A stretch of 64,000 nucleotides of DNA, from assembly GCF_030656345.1 (NCBI RefSeq), contig NZ_JAUSNR010000019.1:62001-126000 (forward strand), written 5' to 3'. This stretch comes from Pseudotabrizicola sp. (GTDB lineage Bacteria > Pseudomonadota > Alphaproteobacteria > Rhodobacterales > Rhodobacteraceae). The position numbers were made by a program, and so were the translations under genes. The notes beneath the pieces were generated by a model. It made no database searches. It had not been told where the DNA came from and saw nothing but the letters and a program-made list of their open reading frames with translations. Below, one piece after another: positions 27,758-36,676 of the stretch. The first letter of the stretch is position 1, and each line of letters begins with the position of its first letter.

Positions 27758-29506
27758 TCAGAGGGGGACCGGGGTGTCGTCGCGGTCCAGATCGCGGATG
27801 GCCAGCGGAGTATCCTGTGCTTTGGCCAAGGTCCAGCCGATACGGGTCTCAATCCCCGCCGCAAAGCCCGAAAGCACGATCTGTTTTGTCGCACGCGGTT
27901 TCAGCCGCCCTCTTTCCAGATAAACCGACGGCTCCAGCGACAATGTGGCGGGGCTGTCATGGCGGAACACCCAGATTTCGCCTGATTTCAGGGCAACTGA
28001 AACGGCGTTGCCGCCCATGTCGAGCGTCGAATCAGTGTCGGGATGCAGGTGGAAGCGGATCGAAAACGGCACACCCTGCAACCCGGTGGCGGTCAGCACC
28101 CGTTCAAACCGTGCCTTACCTTGGGGGTTGAGCGAGATCAGCGTATCGGCCCCGGCGATGTGGCGGCCATCAGCCGACATGGCCAGATCGCGCGCATGGG
28201 TCAGGCCGTGGGTCATGGCCCAGCCATCCTGCGCGGCATGCACGGCGGCCCCTTCTTTCGTGGCCTGCTGCCGCAGGGTCAGCACGGCGGCGCGTTCCTC
28301 CAGCACCTCACCCGCACCGGCGCCAAAGCGCGAGGAGGACACGCCGTCGATGCCCAGCGTGGAATGCGACGGGGTGGCCCGGCCCGCGCGGCGCCATTCG
28401 GTGCCAAAGGGCGCGCCCGACCCGCAATTGACCACCAGCGGCCTGCGGCCCGATGTCACCTCTATGGCGAGGGTCGAGGCATGGGCGGACCCGCCGGCGC
28501 GCCCGCCGGGCGGGGCAGCGGCATCCATCAGCATCGAGGTGCGCCCGGCAGACAGCCGCACATAGCCCATGGCGGGGGCGTTGCCGTGGCCCAGCGGTTT
28601 GTGCGGGCGGATGCGGGCCGTCGCCAGCGCCTGATCCAGCCGCCCTTCGGCCCCTTTGCCGCCGCCGTGAAACCGGGCCAGCCCGCCATCGGCATGGCGC
28701 AGAGCGCGCAGCGTGGGGGCGATACGCTCGATCGCGTCAAGGTGATCGTTTGGCACCGTATGGCCCGCTTCGGACAGGGCCTGTGCGGCCCAGTTCAGCA
28801 GGGTGAACACCTCCAGCAGCTCTTCGGGGTTGCGGGTGGTGATGCCGCCGCCCTCGTCCACCTCGGCCCTTGCCTCGGCGGCAAGGGCGGCGACGGCGGG
28901 GCCGACCAGCGGCTCCATCCCGATCAGCGACAAACCGGCGTAGACCAGACCTGTCAGCGCCTCAAACCGTGGCAGGCCGGGGGCGGCCCTGGCCCAGTGG
29001 CGCGACAGATAGCGGGTCTGGGTGGTCAGCACCCGGTAATAGGCATCGGTCGCATCCCGGTCGGCACTGTTGAGCAGGAACAGCGCGTGGTGAATCCAGC
29101 GGATCACCCGCCGCCCGGTCAGGTCCGGCGTCCAGCCCGGGCCACGCCCCGCGCCAAAGCGGGTGATCCAGTCTTGTGTCCAGACTTGGGCGCGGTTGCG
29201 CGCCTGCGCGTCGCCAAGGGCCGCAAGATCATCCAACCAGCCAAAACCCTGAAGCTCGGCCGCGAAGTCGATGTCGGGCGGGGTAATATCCCACAGACCC
29301 GCGCCGGGAGATTCGATCAGGTGGCCCGCAAACAGGTAGTTGCCCGCCACCAGCTGCCGACCCTTGGCGAACAGACCGATGGACCGGGGTTCGGGAGAGG
29401 AGGCAAAGCCGTTTGCCACCGGGCCGCGCGCGGCGCGCCAGACGGCAAGACGGGCGCGCCATCCGCCCGCGCCAAAGCCGCCCTGAGATGCGCGATAAAA
29501 GGCCAT
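27758..29506 (-). CDS. Heparinase II/III family protein
   Basis: The 582-residue protein has an N-terminal alpha/alpha toroid-like half (with RWIHHALFLLNSADRD and HWARAAPGLPRFEAL) and a C-terminal beta-sandwich half containing PLVVNCGSGAPFG and RATPSHSTLGIDG, the pattern of heparinase II/III-like polysaccharide lyases. No signal peptide is visible, although these enzymes normally act on polysaccharide outside the cytoplasm. The homologue upstream of purH is common in Rhodobacterales and its substrate is unknown. It lies first in the purH-lspA operon. Confidence 0.85.
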   Translation of the reverse strand: MAFYRASQGGFGAGGWRARLAVWRAARGPVANGFASSPEPRSIGLFAKGRQLVAGNYLFAGHLIESPGAGLWDITPPDIDFAAELQGFGWLDDLAALGDAQARNRAQVWTQDWITRFGAGRGPGWTPDLTGRRVIRWIHHALFLLNSADRDATDAYYRVLTTQTRYLSRHWARAAPGLPRFEALTGLVYAGLSLIGMEPLVGPAVAALAAEARAEVDEGGGITTRNPEELLEVFTLLNWAAQALSEAGHTVPNDHLDAIERIAPTLRALRHADGGLARFHGGGKGAEGRLDQALATARIRPHKPLGHGNAPAMGYVRLSAGRTSMLMDAAAPPGGRAGGSAHASTLAIEVTSGRRPLVVNCGSGAPFGTEWRRAGRATPSHSTLGIDGVSSSRFGAGAGEVLEERAAVLTLRQQATKEGAAVHAAQDGWAMTHGLTHARDLAMSADGRHIAGADTLISLNPQGKARFERVLTATGLQGVPFSIRFHLHPDTDSTLDMGGNAVSVALKSGEIWVFRHDSPATLSLEPSVYLERGRLKPRATKQIVLSGFAAGIETRIGWTLAKAQDTPLAIRDLDRDDTPVPL

Positions 29507-29569
29507 AAGGTTCCGCCTGCCCTGCCCGCCCGGATTCCCGGTGCTTGTCAGGCCCGAGCATAGCCGATG

Positions 29570-29592
29570 CGCGGGGTGTCTGTCACCCCGCG
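29570..29592 (-). terminator. Hairpin downstream of the saccharopine dehydrogenase operon
   Basis: Arms 29570-29578 and 29584-29592 form a perfect 9-bp stem with a 5-nt loop in the 107-bp gap after the 29614 stop. There is no U-tract, so termination strength is uncertain. Confidence 0.5.
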
Positions 29593-29613
29593 TAGCGTTG
29601 GTGGTTGGACCTG

Positions 29614-30765
29614 TCAGGCCAGATGATCGACGCGGGCCAGATACTGGACCAGACCCTGCACCTGATCCATCCAGTCTGCGATCAGTTTCGGGTCATGCGG
29701 GGCGGCATGCACCCCGGCGGAAATCTGGCGGGCGGCCACCGCCTCGACCCCCAGCGACACCGGAACCGAGACCAGACGCGCCATGGCGGTGCCGCGCGCA
29801 TCGCCTGCGGCGTCCATCGCCCATGTCTCATGGAACACCGGCTTGCCGTCGCGCTCGGCCTTCAGCGACACGAACAGCACCACGCGGTCGGGCTCATCCG
29901 GGGCGTAGGAATTGTCTTTCAGCAGCGCATTGGCGCGGGCGGTCAGGGCGGTGTCGATCTCGGCAGGCGATGACCCCTCCAGCGCCTCAATTTCCGCGAA
30001 GATCGGGGCCCATGCCTCGGCCCAACCGTTCAGCCGGATGGTGCCGCGCACAAAGTCGCGCAGCTTCCATGCGGGGTCAAAGCGGTAATCGGCGATGAAG
30101 GGCAGGCTGTCGCGGTTCGGATAGACCTCGAACGATTCGGGCTGCGGCAGCGGCGCGTCATAGGCGGTGATCGCCTCCCACGGACGGTTGACGCGCAGAT
30201 CGGAAAAGTTCCGCAACGACCGCGACGGCGAGCGCAGGGCTTTGAGCACCCCCGCCGGGGCCCATGAAAATTTGTAGCGGAACGCGTTTGGCTGCTTGGG
30301 TACCCCACCGCAATAGCTGGTGAAGCTGAGCACGTTGTCGGCATGGTACCCCGCGCTGGCGCGGTAACGCGCGACCAGATCATGCGCCATCAGATGGTCG
30401 ATACCGGGGTCCAGCCCGATTTCGTTCAAAGACACCAGCCCTTTTTCGCGGAACTGCCCGTCCAGCGCGCGCATATCCGGCGCGATGTAGCTGGAGGAGA
30501 CGAAGTTCGCCCCCTTTTGCAGACAAAGCAGCGCAATCGGCACGTGCTGATCGGCGGGCAGCATGGAGATGGCGATATCGCCGGGGTGCAGGGCGTCGGA
30601 CAGCGCCTCCATCGAAAACGCGCGGATATCGGTGGCAATGTCGCCCACCGCCTCGCGTGCCTTGTCAACCGTGCGGTTCCACACCACAACCTCATGCCCG
30701 CCCTCAACCAGCCGCCGCAGACCGGGGATTGAGGACAGGCCAGTGCCGCACCAATGAATTGTCAT
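29614..30765 (-). CDS. Saccharopine dehydrogenase family protein (LYS9-like)
   Basis: A 383-residue protein with an N-terminal Rossmann fold, GTGLSSIPGLRRLVEGG then VVVWNRT, and the saccharopine dehydrogenase C-terminal domain with LNEIGLDPGIDHLMAHD and SYCGGVPKQPNAFRYKFSW. The LYS9-type enzyme splits or forms saccharopine on the glutamate/aminoadipate-semialdehyde side. It follows the LYS1-like gene by 12 bp, so the two would interconvert lysine and aminoadipate semialdehyde. Because dapB and dapF for lysine synthesis are also present, a catabolic direction is the likelier role, by inference. Confidence 0.85.
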   Translation of the reverse strand: MTIHWCGTGLSSIPGLRRLVEGGHEVVVWNRTVDKAREAVGDIATDIRAFSMEALSDALHPGDIAISMLPADQHVPIALLCLQKGANFVSSSYIAPDMRALDGQFREKGLVSLNEIGLDPGIDHLMAHDLVARYRASAGYHADNVLSFTSYCGGVPKQPNAFRYKFSWAPAGVLKALRSPSRSLRNFSDLRVNRPWEAITAYDAPLPQPESFEVYPNRDSLPFIADYRFDPAWKLRDFVRGTIRLNGWAEAWAPIFAEIEALEGSSPAEIDTALTARANALLKDNSYAPDEPDRVVLFVSLKAERDGKPVFHETWAMDAAGDARGTAMARLVSVPVSLGVEAVAARQISAGVHAAPHDPKLIADWMDQVQGLVQYLARVDHLA

Positions 30766-30777
30766 GTGTTTCTCCCT

Positions 30778-31827
30778 TCAGACCGTTGCGATGTGGCGGT
30801 CAAATTCCGCCTTAGCCCGGCCCCAGACGCCGGACTCCAGCGCAGTAAGGGTCAGCAGGCTGGGCAGAAGCTGGGCCGCATAATCCTCGCTGCTTTCCAC
30901 CGGCAGCAGGGAGGGCAGGTTGTCGATGGCGGTCACGTCCAGCGGCGGGGCCTCGGCCACGCGCAGGGCGGGGGCCGACCAGTCGGTGGCGCGGTCATAG
31001 ACCTTGATCGGTGAGAAATCCGATGTCGGGTCGCAGGCGATGTCGCCGATCACGGTCAGCGCGCGGGCGTCGGTTTTGGCGCTTGCGGGCACAAACACCG
31101 GGCAACCCGGACGGGCGAGGATGCAGTTGAGGAAAATCTCATGCTGCAGCACCTGCGGGAACGGGCCGCCGCTTGCGGTCTCATCCATATCCCATTTGGT
31201 GACGATCACGCCCAGCGCCTCGCACAGATCACTCGCGCCGGTGCCGACGCGGCCCAGCGCGCCGATAACAATGGCGCGGGGGCGCAGCATCGACTGCATC
31301 TCAGCCGCCAGATCATCCAGCAATGCCTGCCGCCCCGGGTATTTGCTCACCGGGCCGATCAACGCGCCCCGCTGTTGCGCGGCCCATGTTTTCAGCGCGA
31401 CGGCCGCTCCGGCATAGCCCGCCCAATAGCCAAAGGCGGCAACGCGGCGGCCGTCTTCGTTCACCAGATATTCCAGATCATACAGCGCGCCACCGCCTGC
31501 CTTGAAGCGTTTCAGCAGGTCGCGCCCCGCAGGCTGGCCCTTGTAGGCGTGGCCGAACATGATGTGGCGGTGCGGCAGCGCGGTGCCGTCTTCGGGCAGT
31601 TCCTTCAGGCCGAAGATGATCGCATCGGCGGGGGCCTGCGGCCACGCATTCTCTTCGGCAATCTCGCATCCGGCCTGCACATACCCATCCAGCGGAATGG
31701 CGCGGACCGAGGATTTTTCCACCGTCACCCGCAGCCCCGCCTGCACCAGTGCGGCGGCACCTTCGGGCGTCAGGCCGACGCGTTCCTCATTCGGGCGCTG
31801 TTCGGCCCGGACCCACAGATGTGTCAT
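30778..31827 (-). CDS. Saccharopine dehydrogenase (NAD+, L-lysine-forming) LYS1-like
   Basis: The 349-residue product belongs to the alanine dehydrogenase/PNT-like LYS1 family: MTHLWVRAEQRPNEERVGLT at the start, PLDGYVQAGCEI, HIMFGHAYKGQ, and the nucleotide-binding AIVIGALGRVGTGA. This enzyme joins lysine and 2-oxoglutarate into saccharopine, reversibly. The ATG at 31827 overlaps the stop of a WGR-domain gene (ATGA). The LYS9-like gene follows immediately. Together the three form a compact operon ending in the hairpin at 29570-29592. Confidence 0.9.
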   Translation of the reverse strand: MTHLWVRAEQRPNEERVGLTPEGAAALVQAGLRVTVEKSSVRAIPLDGYVQAGCEIAEENAWPQAPADAIIFGLKELPEDGTALPHRHIMFGHAYKGQPAGRDLLKRFKAGGGALYDLEYLVNEDGRRVAAFGYWAGYAGAAVALKTWAAQQRGALIGPVSKYPGRQALLDDLAAEMQSMLRPRAIVIGALGRVGTGASDLCEALGVIVTKWDMDETASGGPFPQVLQHEIFLNCILARPGCPVFVPASAKTDARALTVIGDIACDPTSDFSPIKVYDRATDWSAPALRVAEAPPLDVTAIDNLPSLLPVESSEDYAAQLLPSLLTLTALESGVWGRAKAEFDRHIATV

Positions 31828-32045
31828 ACGCTTGTTCCTTCGGTCACATAGCCCCGCCGCATGGCCCGTTTGCGCCACGCCTCGGCGGCGCGGCAGGCAT
31901 CGCGCAGGTTGGAGAACCACACCAGCAAATGCTGCCCGCCCCGCCCCTTTCGCCCCCATTCGCGGACCACGGAATATTCGCCGAACAGATTGTAATCGAC
32001 CTCGACCCGGTAAAAACGGGCGCGGCGGTCTGCGGTGCGGGTCAT
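31824..32045 (-). CDS. Small WGR-domain protein
   Basis: A 73-residue protein that is almost entirely a WGR domain: ARFYRVEVDYNLFGEYSVVR, then EWGRKGRGGQ and a final helix (RDACRAAEAWRKRAMRR). WGR domains occur in PARPs and bacterial MolR-type proteins and bind nucleic acid. The ATG at 32045 gives standard single-domain length; the frame runs further upstream into the shadow of another gene. Its stop overlaps the start of the LYS1-like gene. Why a putative nucleic-acid binder is coupled to lysine enzymes is unknown; regulation is one possibility. Confidence 0.85.
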   Translation of the reverse strand: MTRTADRRARFYRVEVDYNLFGEYSVVREWGRKGRGGQHLLVWFSNLRDACRAAEAWRKRAMRRGYVTEGTSV

Positions 32046-32130
32046 GAGAAAGGTCAGCAAAAGGTGGCCTCCATCTGGTCTTTCGATTTCAGAGTTATCA
32101 GATATGACAGCGGGAAACAGGGGGAAAGCG

Positions 32131-33060
32131 ATGCGCAAAGGGATGCTTGCACTGGGGATTGCCACAATCGCCGGGGGGCTGTGGTGGTGGCAGCAAGGAC
32201 GGATGGCAACGGCGCTGACGCCGGATGCGCTGGCCACACGGTTGGCGGTTCCGCTGGCCGCACCGGGTGGGCCGGTGGCGGTTTATCACCTGGGCCATTC
32301 GCTGGTGGGGCGCGATATGCCCGCAATGCTGGCACAGATGGCCGGGCATGACCACGCCAGCCAGCTGGGCTGGGGCAGCAGCCTGAAAGACCACTGGACC
32401 GGCGATGTCGCAGGGTTTGATGCTGAAAACGCCCATGCCAACCACCGCCCGGCGGGCGAGGCGCTGGACAGCGGCGACTACCCCGTGGTGGTGCTGACTG
32501 AAATGGTCGAGATCCGCGATGCCATCCGCTATCACGACAGCGCCCGGCATCTGGGGCTGTGGGCGGCGCGCGCGCGCAAGGCGCGGCCCGATGTGCGGCT
32601 GTATCTGTATGAGACATGGCATCCGACCGATGATCCCGAAGGCTGGTTGCAGCGCATCGACAGCGATGGCGCGCGCTACTGGCACGGCGATCTGCTGGCC
32701 GGTGCCATGGCGCAGCCGGGGGTGGGCGAGATCTACGTGATCCCCGGTGGCCCGGTGATGGCAGCGGTGGTGCGGGCGATTGAGGCGGGGCAGGTGCCGG
32801 GGCTGACCGCGCGGGACGATCTGTTTGCGCGCACAGACAGCGGGGCGGTGGACCCGATCCACGTCAACGATACCGGCGCCTATCTGATGGCGCTGACGCA
32901 CTATGCGGTGATCTACCAGCGCAGCCCCGAAGGATTGCCGCAGACCCGCGCCGATGGAACCCCTGTGACGGCCCTGCCAGAGCAGACGGCATTGGCCCTG
33001 CAACGGATAGTCTGGGATACGGTTCTTCGCTATGGTCTGACCGGCATGGCGAACCGATAA
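32131..33060 (+). CDS. Exported GHSLVG-domain protein, SGNH-hydrolase-like
   Basis: The 309-residue protein has an N-terminal membrane anchor or signal (MRKGMLALGIATIAGGLWWW) and then a domain with GHSLVG (55-60), VVLTEM (120-125), YETWH (160-164) and DPIHVNDTGAYLMALTHY (241-258). A serine in block I plus a late DxxH fits an SGNH/GDSL-like esterase, with GHSL in place of GDSL. It may remove acyl groups from a surface polysaccharide; that is inference. SD GGGGGAAA precedes the ATG at 32131. The next gene, 9 bp on, repeats the same domain. Confidence 0.65.
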   Translation: MRKGMLALGIATIAGGLWWWQQGRMATALTPDALATRLAVPLAAPGGPVAVYHLGHSLVGRDMPAMLAQMAGHDHASQLGWGSSLKDHWTGDVAGFDAENAHANHRPAGEALDSGDYPVVVLTEMVEIRDAIRYHDSARHLGLWAARARKARPDVRLYLYETWHPTDDPEGWLQRIDSDGARYWHGDLLAGAMAQPGVGEIYVIPGGPVMAAVVRAIEAGQVPGLTARDDLFARTDSGAVDPIHVNDTGAYLMALTHYAVIYQRSPEGLPQTRADGTPVTALPEQTALALQRIVWDTVLRYGLTGMANR

Positions 33061-33069
33061 GGGGGCACG

Positions 33070-35571
33070 GTGGGATTTCTTGCGCTGTTGACGGATATTC
33101 TGTTTGTGGGTCACAGCCTTGTCGGCCCCGACCTGCCACCGCTGGTCGAAGGCGGCTTGCGGCTGATGGAGCGGCCTGCGACCGTTTCAGCGCAGATCAT
33201 CAACGGCGCGCCGTTGCGGTTCAATCTGGAAAACGGGGCGACTGCCGAAGGGGTGGACGCGCGGGCCGAACTGGCCAAAGGCCAGACCGAGGTGCTGATC
33301 CTGACCGAAGCGATCCCGCTGGCAGAGCATCTGCGCTGGAACGACACGCCGGGGGTGATTGCGGCCTATGCAGCGCTGGCAAAGGCGGCAAACCCTGCGG
33401 CGCGGGTGTTTGTCTATGAAACCTGGCACAGCCGCACGGCAGGCGCGGTGGAAGGCGAGCCGAACTCGGCCTTGCCCTGGCGCGACCGGCTGACGGCGGA
33501 CCTGCCACTGTGGGAAGGGGCATTGCGCGAGTCAGGTGCAGATGTGGCGCTGATCCCGGCTGGGCAGGCGATGGCGCGGCTGGCCGATGCGGTAGAGGCA
33601 GGCACGGTGCCGGGTGTGGCGTCGATGGATGACTTCTTTTCCGACGACATCCATCTCTCGGACAAGGGCAAGTATTTTGTGGCGCTGGTGCATGTCGCGG
33701 CGATCACCGGGGCCTCACCCGAGGGTCTGCCCGCCCAGATGACCCGCGCGTGGCGCAGCCGCGAGGCGGTGATCGCAGATGATCTGGCGGCGGTGTTGCA
33801 ACGGCTGGCATGGGAGACGGTGAGGGACTATGCGCCAAGTCTGGCGGCGGCACCTGCGCCAATAGCGGCTGAACAGGCCGAGGCCGAAATCCAGCCACCC
33901 GCTGCCCCGCCGATGGCGCAGGCGTTGATCGACCCGGCGGCGCTGACCCCCATCACCAACCCCAATCTGGCGCTGGGGCTGAACGGCATCACCGACTGGT
34001 CGGTGCAGCAGCCGTTTCTGGATGTGATGAAAACCGCCCGCGACTGGACCGGCCATCTGCCCGGCCAATATGGCGGCTGGGATCATGACCGGCTGGCGGC
34101 GGCAGGGGTGCTGGGGCCGAACGGCTGGCCCACCGCCATCCCGCCCGAGCTGACCGGGATTTCCACGCTGGTGATGGTGGACCTGCCCGCAGATGCGGGC
34201 GGCGTGGCCGGGCGCTATCTGGTCAGCTTTGAGGGCAAGGGCGATCTGCGGATCGACGGGCGGGTGACGAATGTGATCATCGGCGACGGGATGGCGCAGT
34301 TTGACTTTACTCCCGGTGAGGGCGGGGTGTTCCTGCATCTGGACACGATTGATCCGGCAGACCCGATCCGCGACATCGTCATCGTGCGGCAGGACCGGGC
34401 GGCCTTGCTGGCGGGCGGGCAGATCTTCAACCCCGACTGGCTGGCGCGGCTGCGCGGGGTAAAGACGATCCGGCTGATGGACTGGATGCGCACCAATGAC
34501 AGCCCGCTTGCGCAGTTGGAAGACCGGCCAAAGCCGGAAGATTACACATGGACCCGCCTCGGCGCGCCCATTGAGGTGATAGTCGCACTGGCCAATGAGC
34601 TGGACGCACACCCATGGTTCACCATGCCACATCTGGCGAGCGATGATCTGGTGCGGTTCTACGCCACCGCCGCGCGCGACGGGCTGGACCCGGGGCTGGT
34701 GGCGCATGTCGAATATTCCAATGAGGTCTGGAACTGGCAGTTCGAACAGGCGGTCTGGGCCGAAGAACAGGGCCGCGCCCGCTGGGGCGGCGAGTCGAAA
34801 TGGGTGCAGTACTACGCCCTGCGCGCCGGTGAGGTGGCAACGATCTGGGCCGATGTCTATGGCGATGCGGCCCCGACCCGGCTGGTGCGGGTTCTGGCAA
34901 CGCAGACCGGCTGGCTTGGGTTGGAAGACCAGATCCTGACCGCGCCGGAGGTGATGGCCGAGGGTCGGCCCGCGCCGGCAAGCCTGTTCGATGCCTGGGC
35001 CGTCACCGGCTATTTCAGCGCCGGGCTTGGCAGCGATGAAAAGGCCCCGCTCGTGCGCGGCTGGATCGCGCAGTCCGAGGCCGCAGCGCGCGACGCGGCG
35101 GCAGCGCAGGGGTTGCAAGGCGCGGCGGCGACGGACTATGTCGCGGCGCACCGGTTTGACCGCGCCGTAGAAATGGCGGTGGCGGAACTGGAAAGCGGTG
35201 CTGTGACTGGCAGGTCCGAGGACAGCGTGGCAGACTACCTGACCCGCACCCTGCCGCATCAGGCGCAGGCGGCGGCAGCGCATGGCCTGCGCCTGATGAT
35301 GTATGAAGGCGGCAGCCATGTGGTGGGCAACGGGGTGCAGGTTGATGATGACCTTCTGACCGCGTTTTTCGTCCATCTGAATTACACGCCCGGCATGGCA
35401 CAGCTTTATGACCGTCTGCTGCAAGGCTGGGCAGCGGTGACGCCGGAACCGTTCAACGCCTTTGTCGATGTGGCGACCCCCGGAAAATGGGGCAGCTGGG
35501 GGGCATTGCGCCATCTGGGCGATGACAACCCGCGTTGGCAGGTGTTGGCCAAAGGGTGCGCCGCGTGCTGA
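33070..35571 (+). CDS. Fusion of a GHSLVG (SGNH-like) domain with a glycoside-hydrolase-like region
   Basis: The 833-residue protein opens with a second copy of the domain in the preceding gene: GHSLVG (14-19), VLILTEAIP (75-83), YETWH (116-120) and SDDIHLSDKGKYFVAL (191-206). After an Ala/Pro linker (about 260-285) a large region of about 540 residues follows, with LNGITDWSVQQPFLDVM, IRLMDWMRTND, VEYSNEVWNWQFEQAVW and MMYEGGSHVVG. That resembles the beta/alpha-barrel proteins annotated as cellulose-binding or glycoside-hydrolase-like in other bacteria. No signal peptide is visible, which is odd. GTG start with AGGGGG upstream. The glycosyltransferase gene overlaps its end. Confidence 0.65.
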   Translation: MGFLALLTDILFVGHSLVGPDLPPLVEGGLRLMERPATVSAQIINGAPLRFNLENGATAEGVDARAELAKGQTEVLILTEAIPLAEHLRWNDTPGVIAAYAALAKAANPAARVFVYETWHSRTAGAVEGEPNSALPWRDRLTADLPLWEGALRESGADVALIPAGQAMARLADAVEAGTVPGVASMDDFFSDDIHLSDKGKYFVALVHVAAITGASPEGLPAQMTRAWRSREAVIADDLAAVLQRLAWETVRDYAPSLAAAPAPIAAEQAEAEIQPPAAPPMAQALIDPAALTPITNPNLALGLNGITDWSVQQPFLDVMKTARDWTGHLPGQYGGWDHDRLAAAGVLGPNGWPTAIPPELTGISTLVMVDLPADAGGVAGRYLVSFEGKGDLRIDGRVTNVIIGDGMAQFDFTPGEGGVFLHLDTIDPADPIRDIVIVRQDRAALLAGGQIFNPDWLARLRGVKTIRLMDWMRTNDSPLAQLEDRPKPEDYTWTRLGAPIEVIVALANELDAHPWFTMPHLASDDLVRFYATAARDGLDPGLVAHVEYSNEVWNWQFEQAVWAEEQGRARWGGESKWVQYYALRAGEVATIWADVYGDAAPTRLVRVLATQTGWLGLEDQILTAPEVMAEGRPAPASLFDAWAVTGYFSAGLGSDEKAPLVRGWIAQSEAAARDAAAAQGLQGAAATDYVAAHRFDRAVEMAVAELESGAVTGRSEDSVADYLTRTLPHQAQAAAAHGLRLMMYEGGSHVVGNGVQVDDDLLTAFFVHLNYTPGMAQLYDRLLQGWAAVTPEPFNAFVDVATPGKWGSWGALRHLGDDNPRWQVLAKGCAAC

Positions 35572-36383
35572 GCGTGATCATCCCGGCCTCGAATGAGGCT
35601 GGCTACATCAGCGACTGCCTGCGGCATCTGTGCGCATCAGATGCGGCGGGGGTGCAGGTGATTGTGGTGGCGAATGGCTGCCGCGATGCCACAGCGCGTT
35701 TCGCGCGCGAAACATTGGCCGCGCATCAGCCAGCGGGCTGGACCAGCACGGTGCTGGAACTGGCGCAGGGCTCAAAACCCGGCGCGCTGAATGCCGGGGA
35801 TGCGGCGGCGCTGCATCCGATGCGGGTCTATCTGGATGCCGATGTTCAGGTCTCGCCCGGCCTGCTTTCAGCGCTTGGCGCTGTCTTGGCAGGGCCGGTC
35901 CCGCGCTATGCCAGCGGCACGCCGGTCATTCCTGCGGCGCAAAGTGCGGTGACGCGCGCCTATGCCCGGTTCTGGCAGAAGCTGCCGTTCAACCAGACGG
36001 CTGCCCCCGGCTATGGTCTGTTTGCGGTGAATGCGGCGGGGCGGGCAAGGTGGGATGATTTCCCCGCCCTCATCTCGGACGATACCTTCGTGCGGCTGCA
36101 GTTCCTGCCGGAGGAGCGGGTGCAGGTGGCAGACCCCTATCTGTGGCCGATGATCGAAGGCTTTGCCCCGCTGGTGCGGGTGCGCAGGCGGCAGGATGCG
36201 GGGGGGCGAGAGTTAAGCGCGCTCTACCCCGGTCTGATGGCGCGCGAAGGCAAGCCTGACCTGACCGCAACGGGGCTGCTGCGGCTGGCATTGGCTGACC
36301 CGCCGGGCTTTGCCACCTATGCCGCCGTGTCGCTGGCGGTGCGGGCCAGACGCGGCGGGGCGGGGTTTGCGCGGGGGCGGTGA
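35565..36383 (+). CDS. Family 2 glycosyltransferase
   Basis: The 272-residue protein shows the GT2 features SVIIPASNEAGYISDCL at the N-terminus, QGSKPGALNAGDAAA, and the metal/nucleotide-sugar binding DxD motif in YLDADVQVS. It lacks obvious membrane helices. Donor and acceptor are unknown. The GTG at 35565 overlaps the end of the 833-residue gene by 7 nt and has AAAGGG 8 nt upstream, so the two are co-translated, suggesting one polysaccharide locus with the two GHSLVG proteins. Confidence 0.88.
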   Translation: MLSVIIPASNEAGYISDCLRHLCASDAAGVQVIVVANGCRDATARFARETLAAHQPAGWTSTVLELAQGSKPGALNAGDAAALHPMRVYLDADVQVSPGLLSALGAVLAGPVPRYASGTPVIPAAQSAVTRAYARFWQKLPFNQTAAPGYGLFAVNAAGRARWDDFPALISDDTFVRLQFLPEERVQVADPYLWPMIEGFAPLVRVRRRQDAGGRELSALYPGLMAREGKPDLTATGLLRLALADPPGFATYAAVSLAVRARRGGAGFARGR

Positions 36384-36454
36384 TCCGGGCATCACCGAAC
36401 TTGCTTTTCCAACAGCCCCCTTTACCGTTGAGGAGTCGTAAACAGGTTGATCCC

Positions 36455-36655
36455 ATGGCATTCGGCATTTCACCGATTGGTGCCTCGCAAAGCGCTTTTA
36501 TCGCATGGGCAGCCGTTACGATGGTGGTGTGTGGCGTCATTGGTTTGATTGCGGCCTATGCGATGTATTGCCAAGGACGCGAAACGCAGGCTGCGATCAT
36601 CATGTCGGCCTGCGTGGTGATGATTGTGGTCGCAGTCTCAGTGCTGAACAAATAA
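36455..36655 (+). CDS. Small two-helix membrane protein (66 aa)
   Basis: The product has two hydrophobic helices, about residues 15-36 (AWAAVTMVVCGVIGLIAAY) and 45-64 (AAIIMSACVVMIVVAVSV), joined by a short polar turn (CQGRETQ). No family was recognised. It follows the glycosyltransferase on the same strand by 71 bp and is convergent with xthA. The ATG at 36455 gives a compact protein; the frame runs upstream into non-conserved sequence. Confidence 0.65.
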   Translation: MAFGISPIGASQSAFIAWAAVTMVVCGVIGLIAAYAMYCQGRETQAAIIMSACVVMIVVAVSVLNK

Positions 36656-36676
36656 ATACCCCTGCCAGTCCGGGTA

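Noticed and set aside
28043..29563. 506-codon open frame opposite the heparinase-like gene
   Set aside because: Same kind of shadow; composition is dominated by Gly, Gln, Arg and His and follows the third-position GC of the real gene.
33715..35514. 599-codon open frame opposite the 833-residue fusion gene
   Set aside because: The sense strand carries motifs repeated in the neighbouring paralogue; the antisense translation has none.
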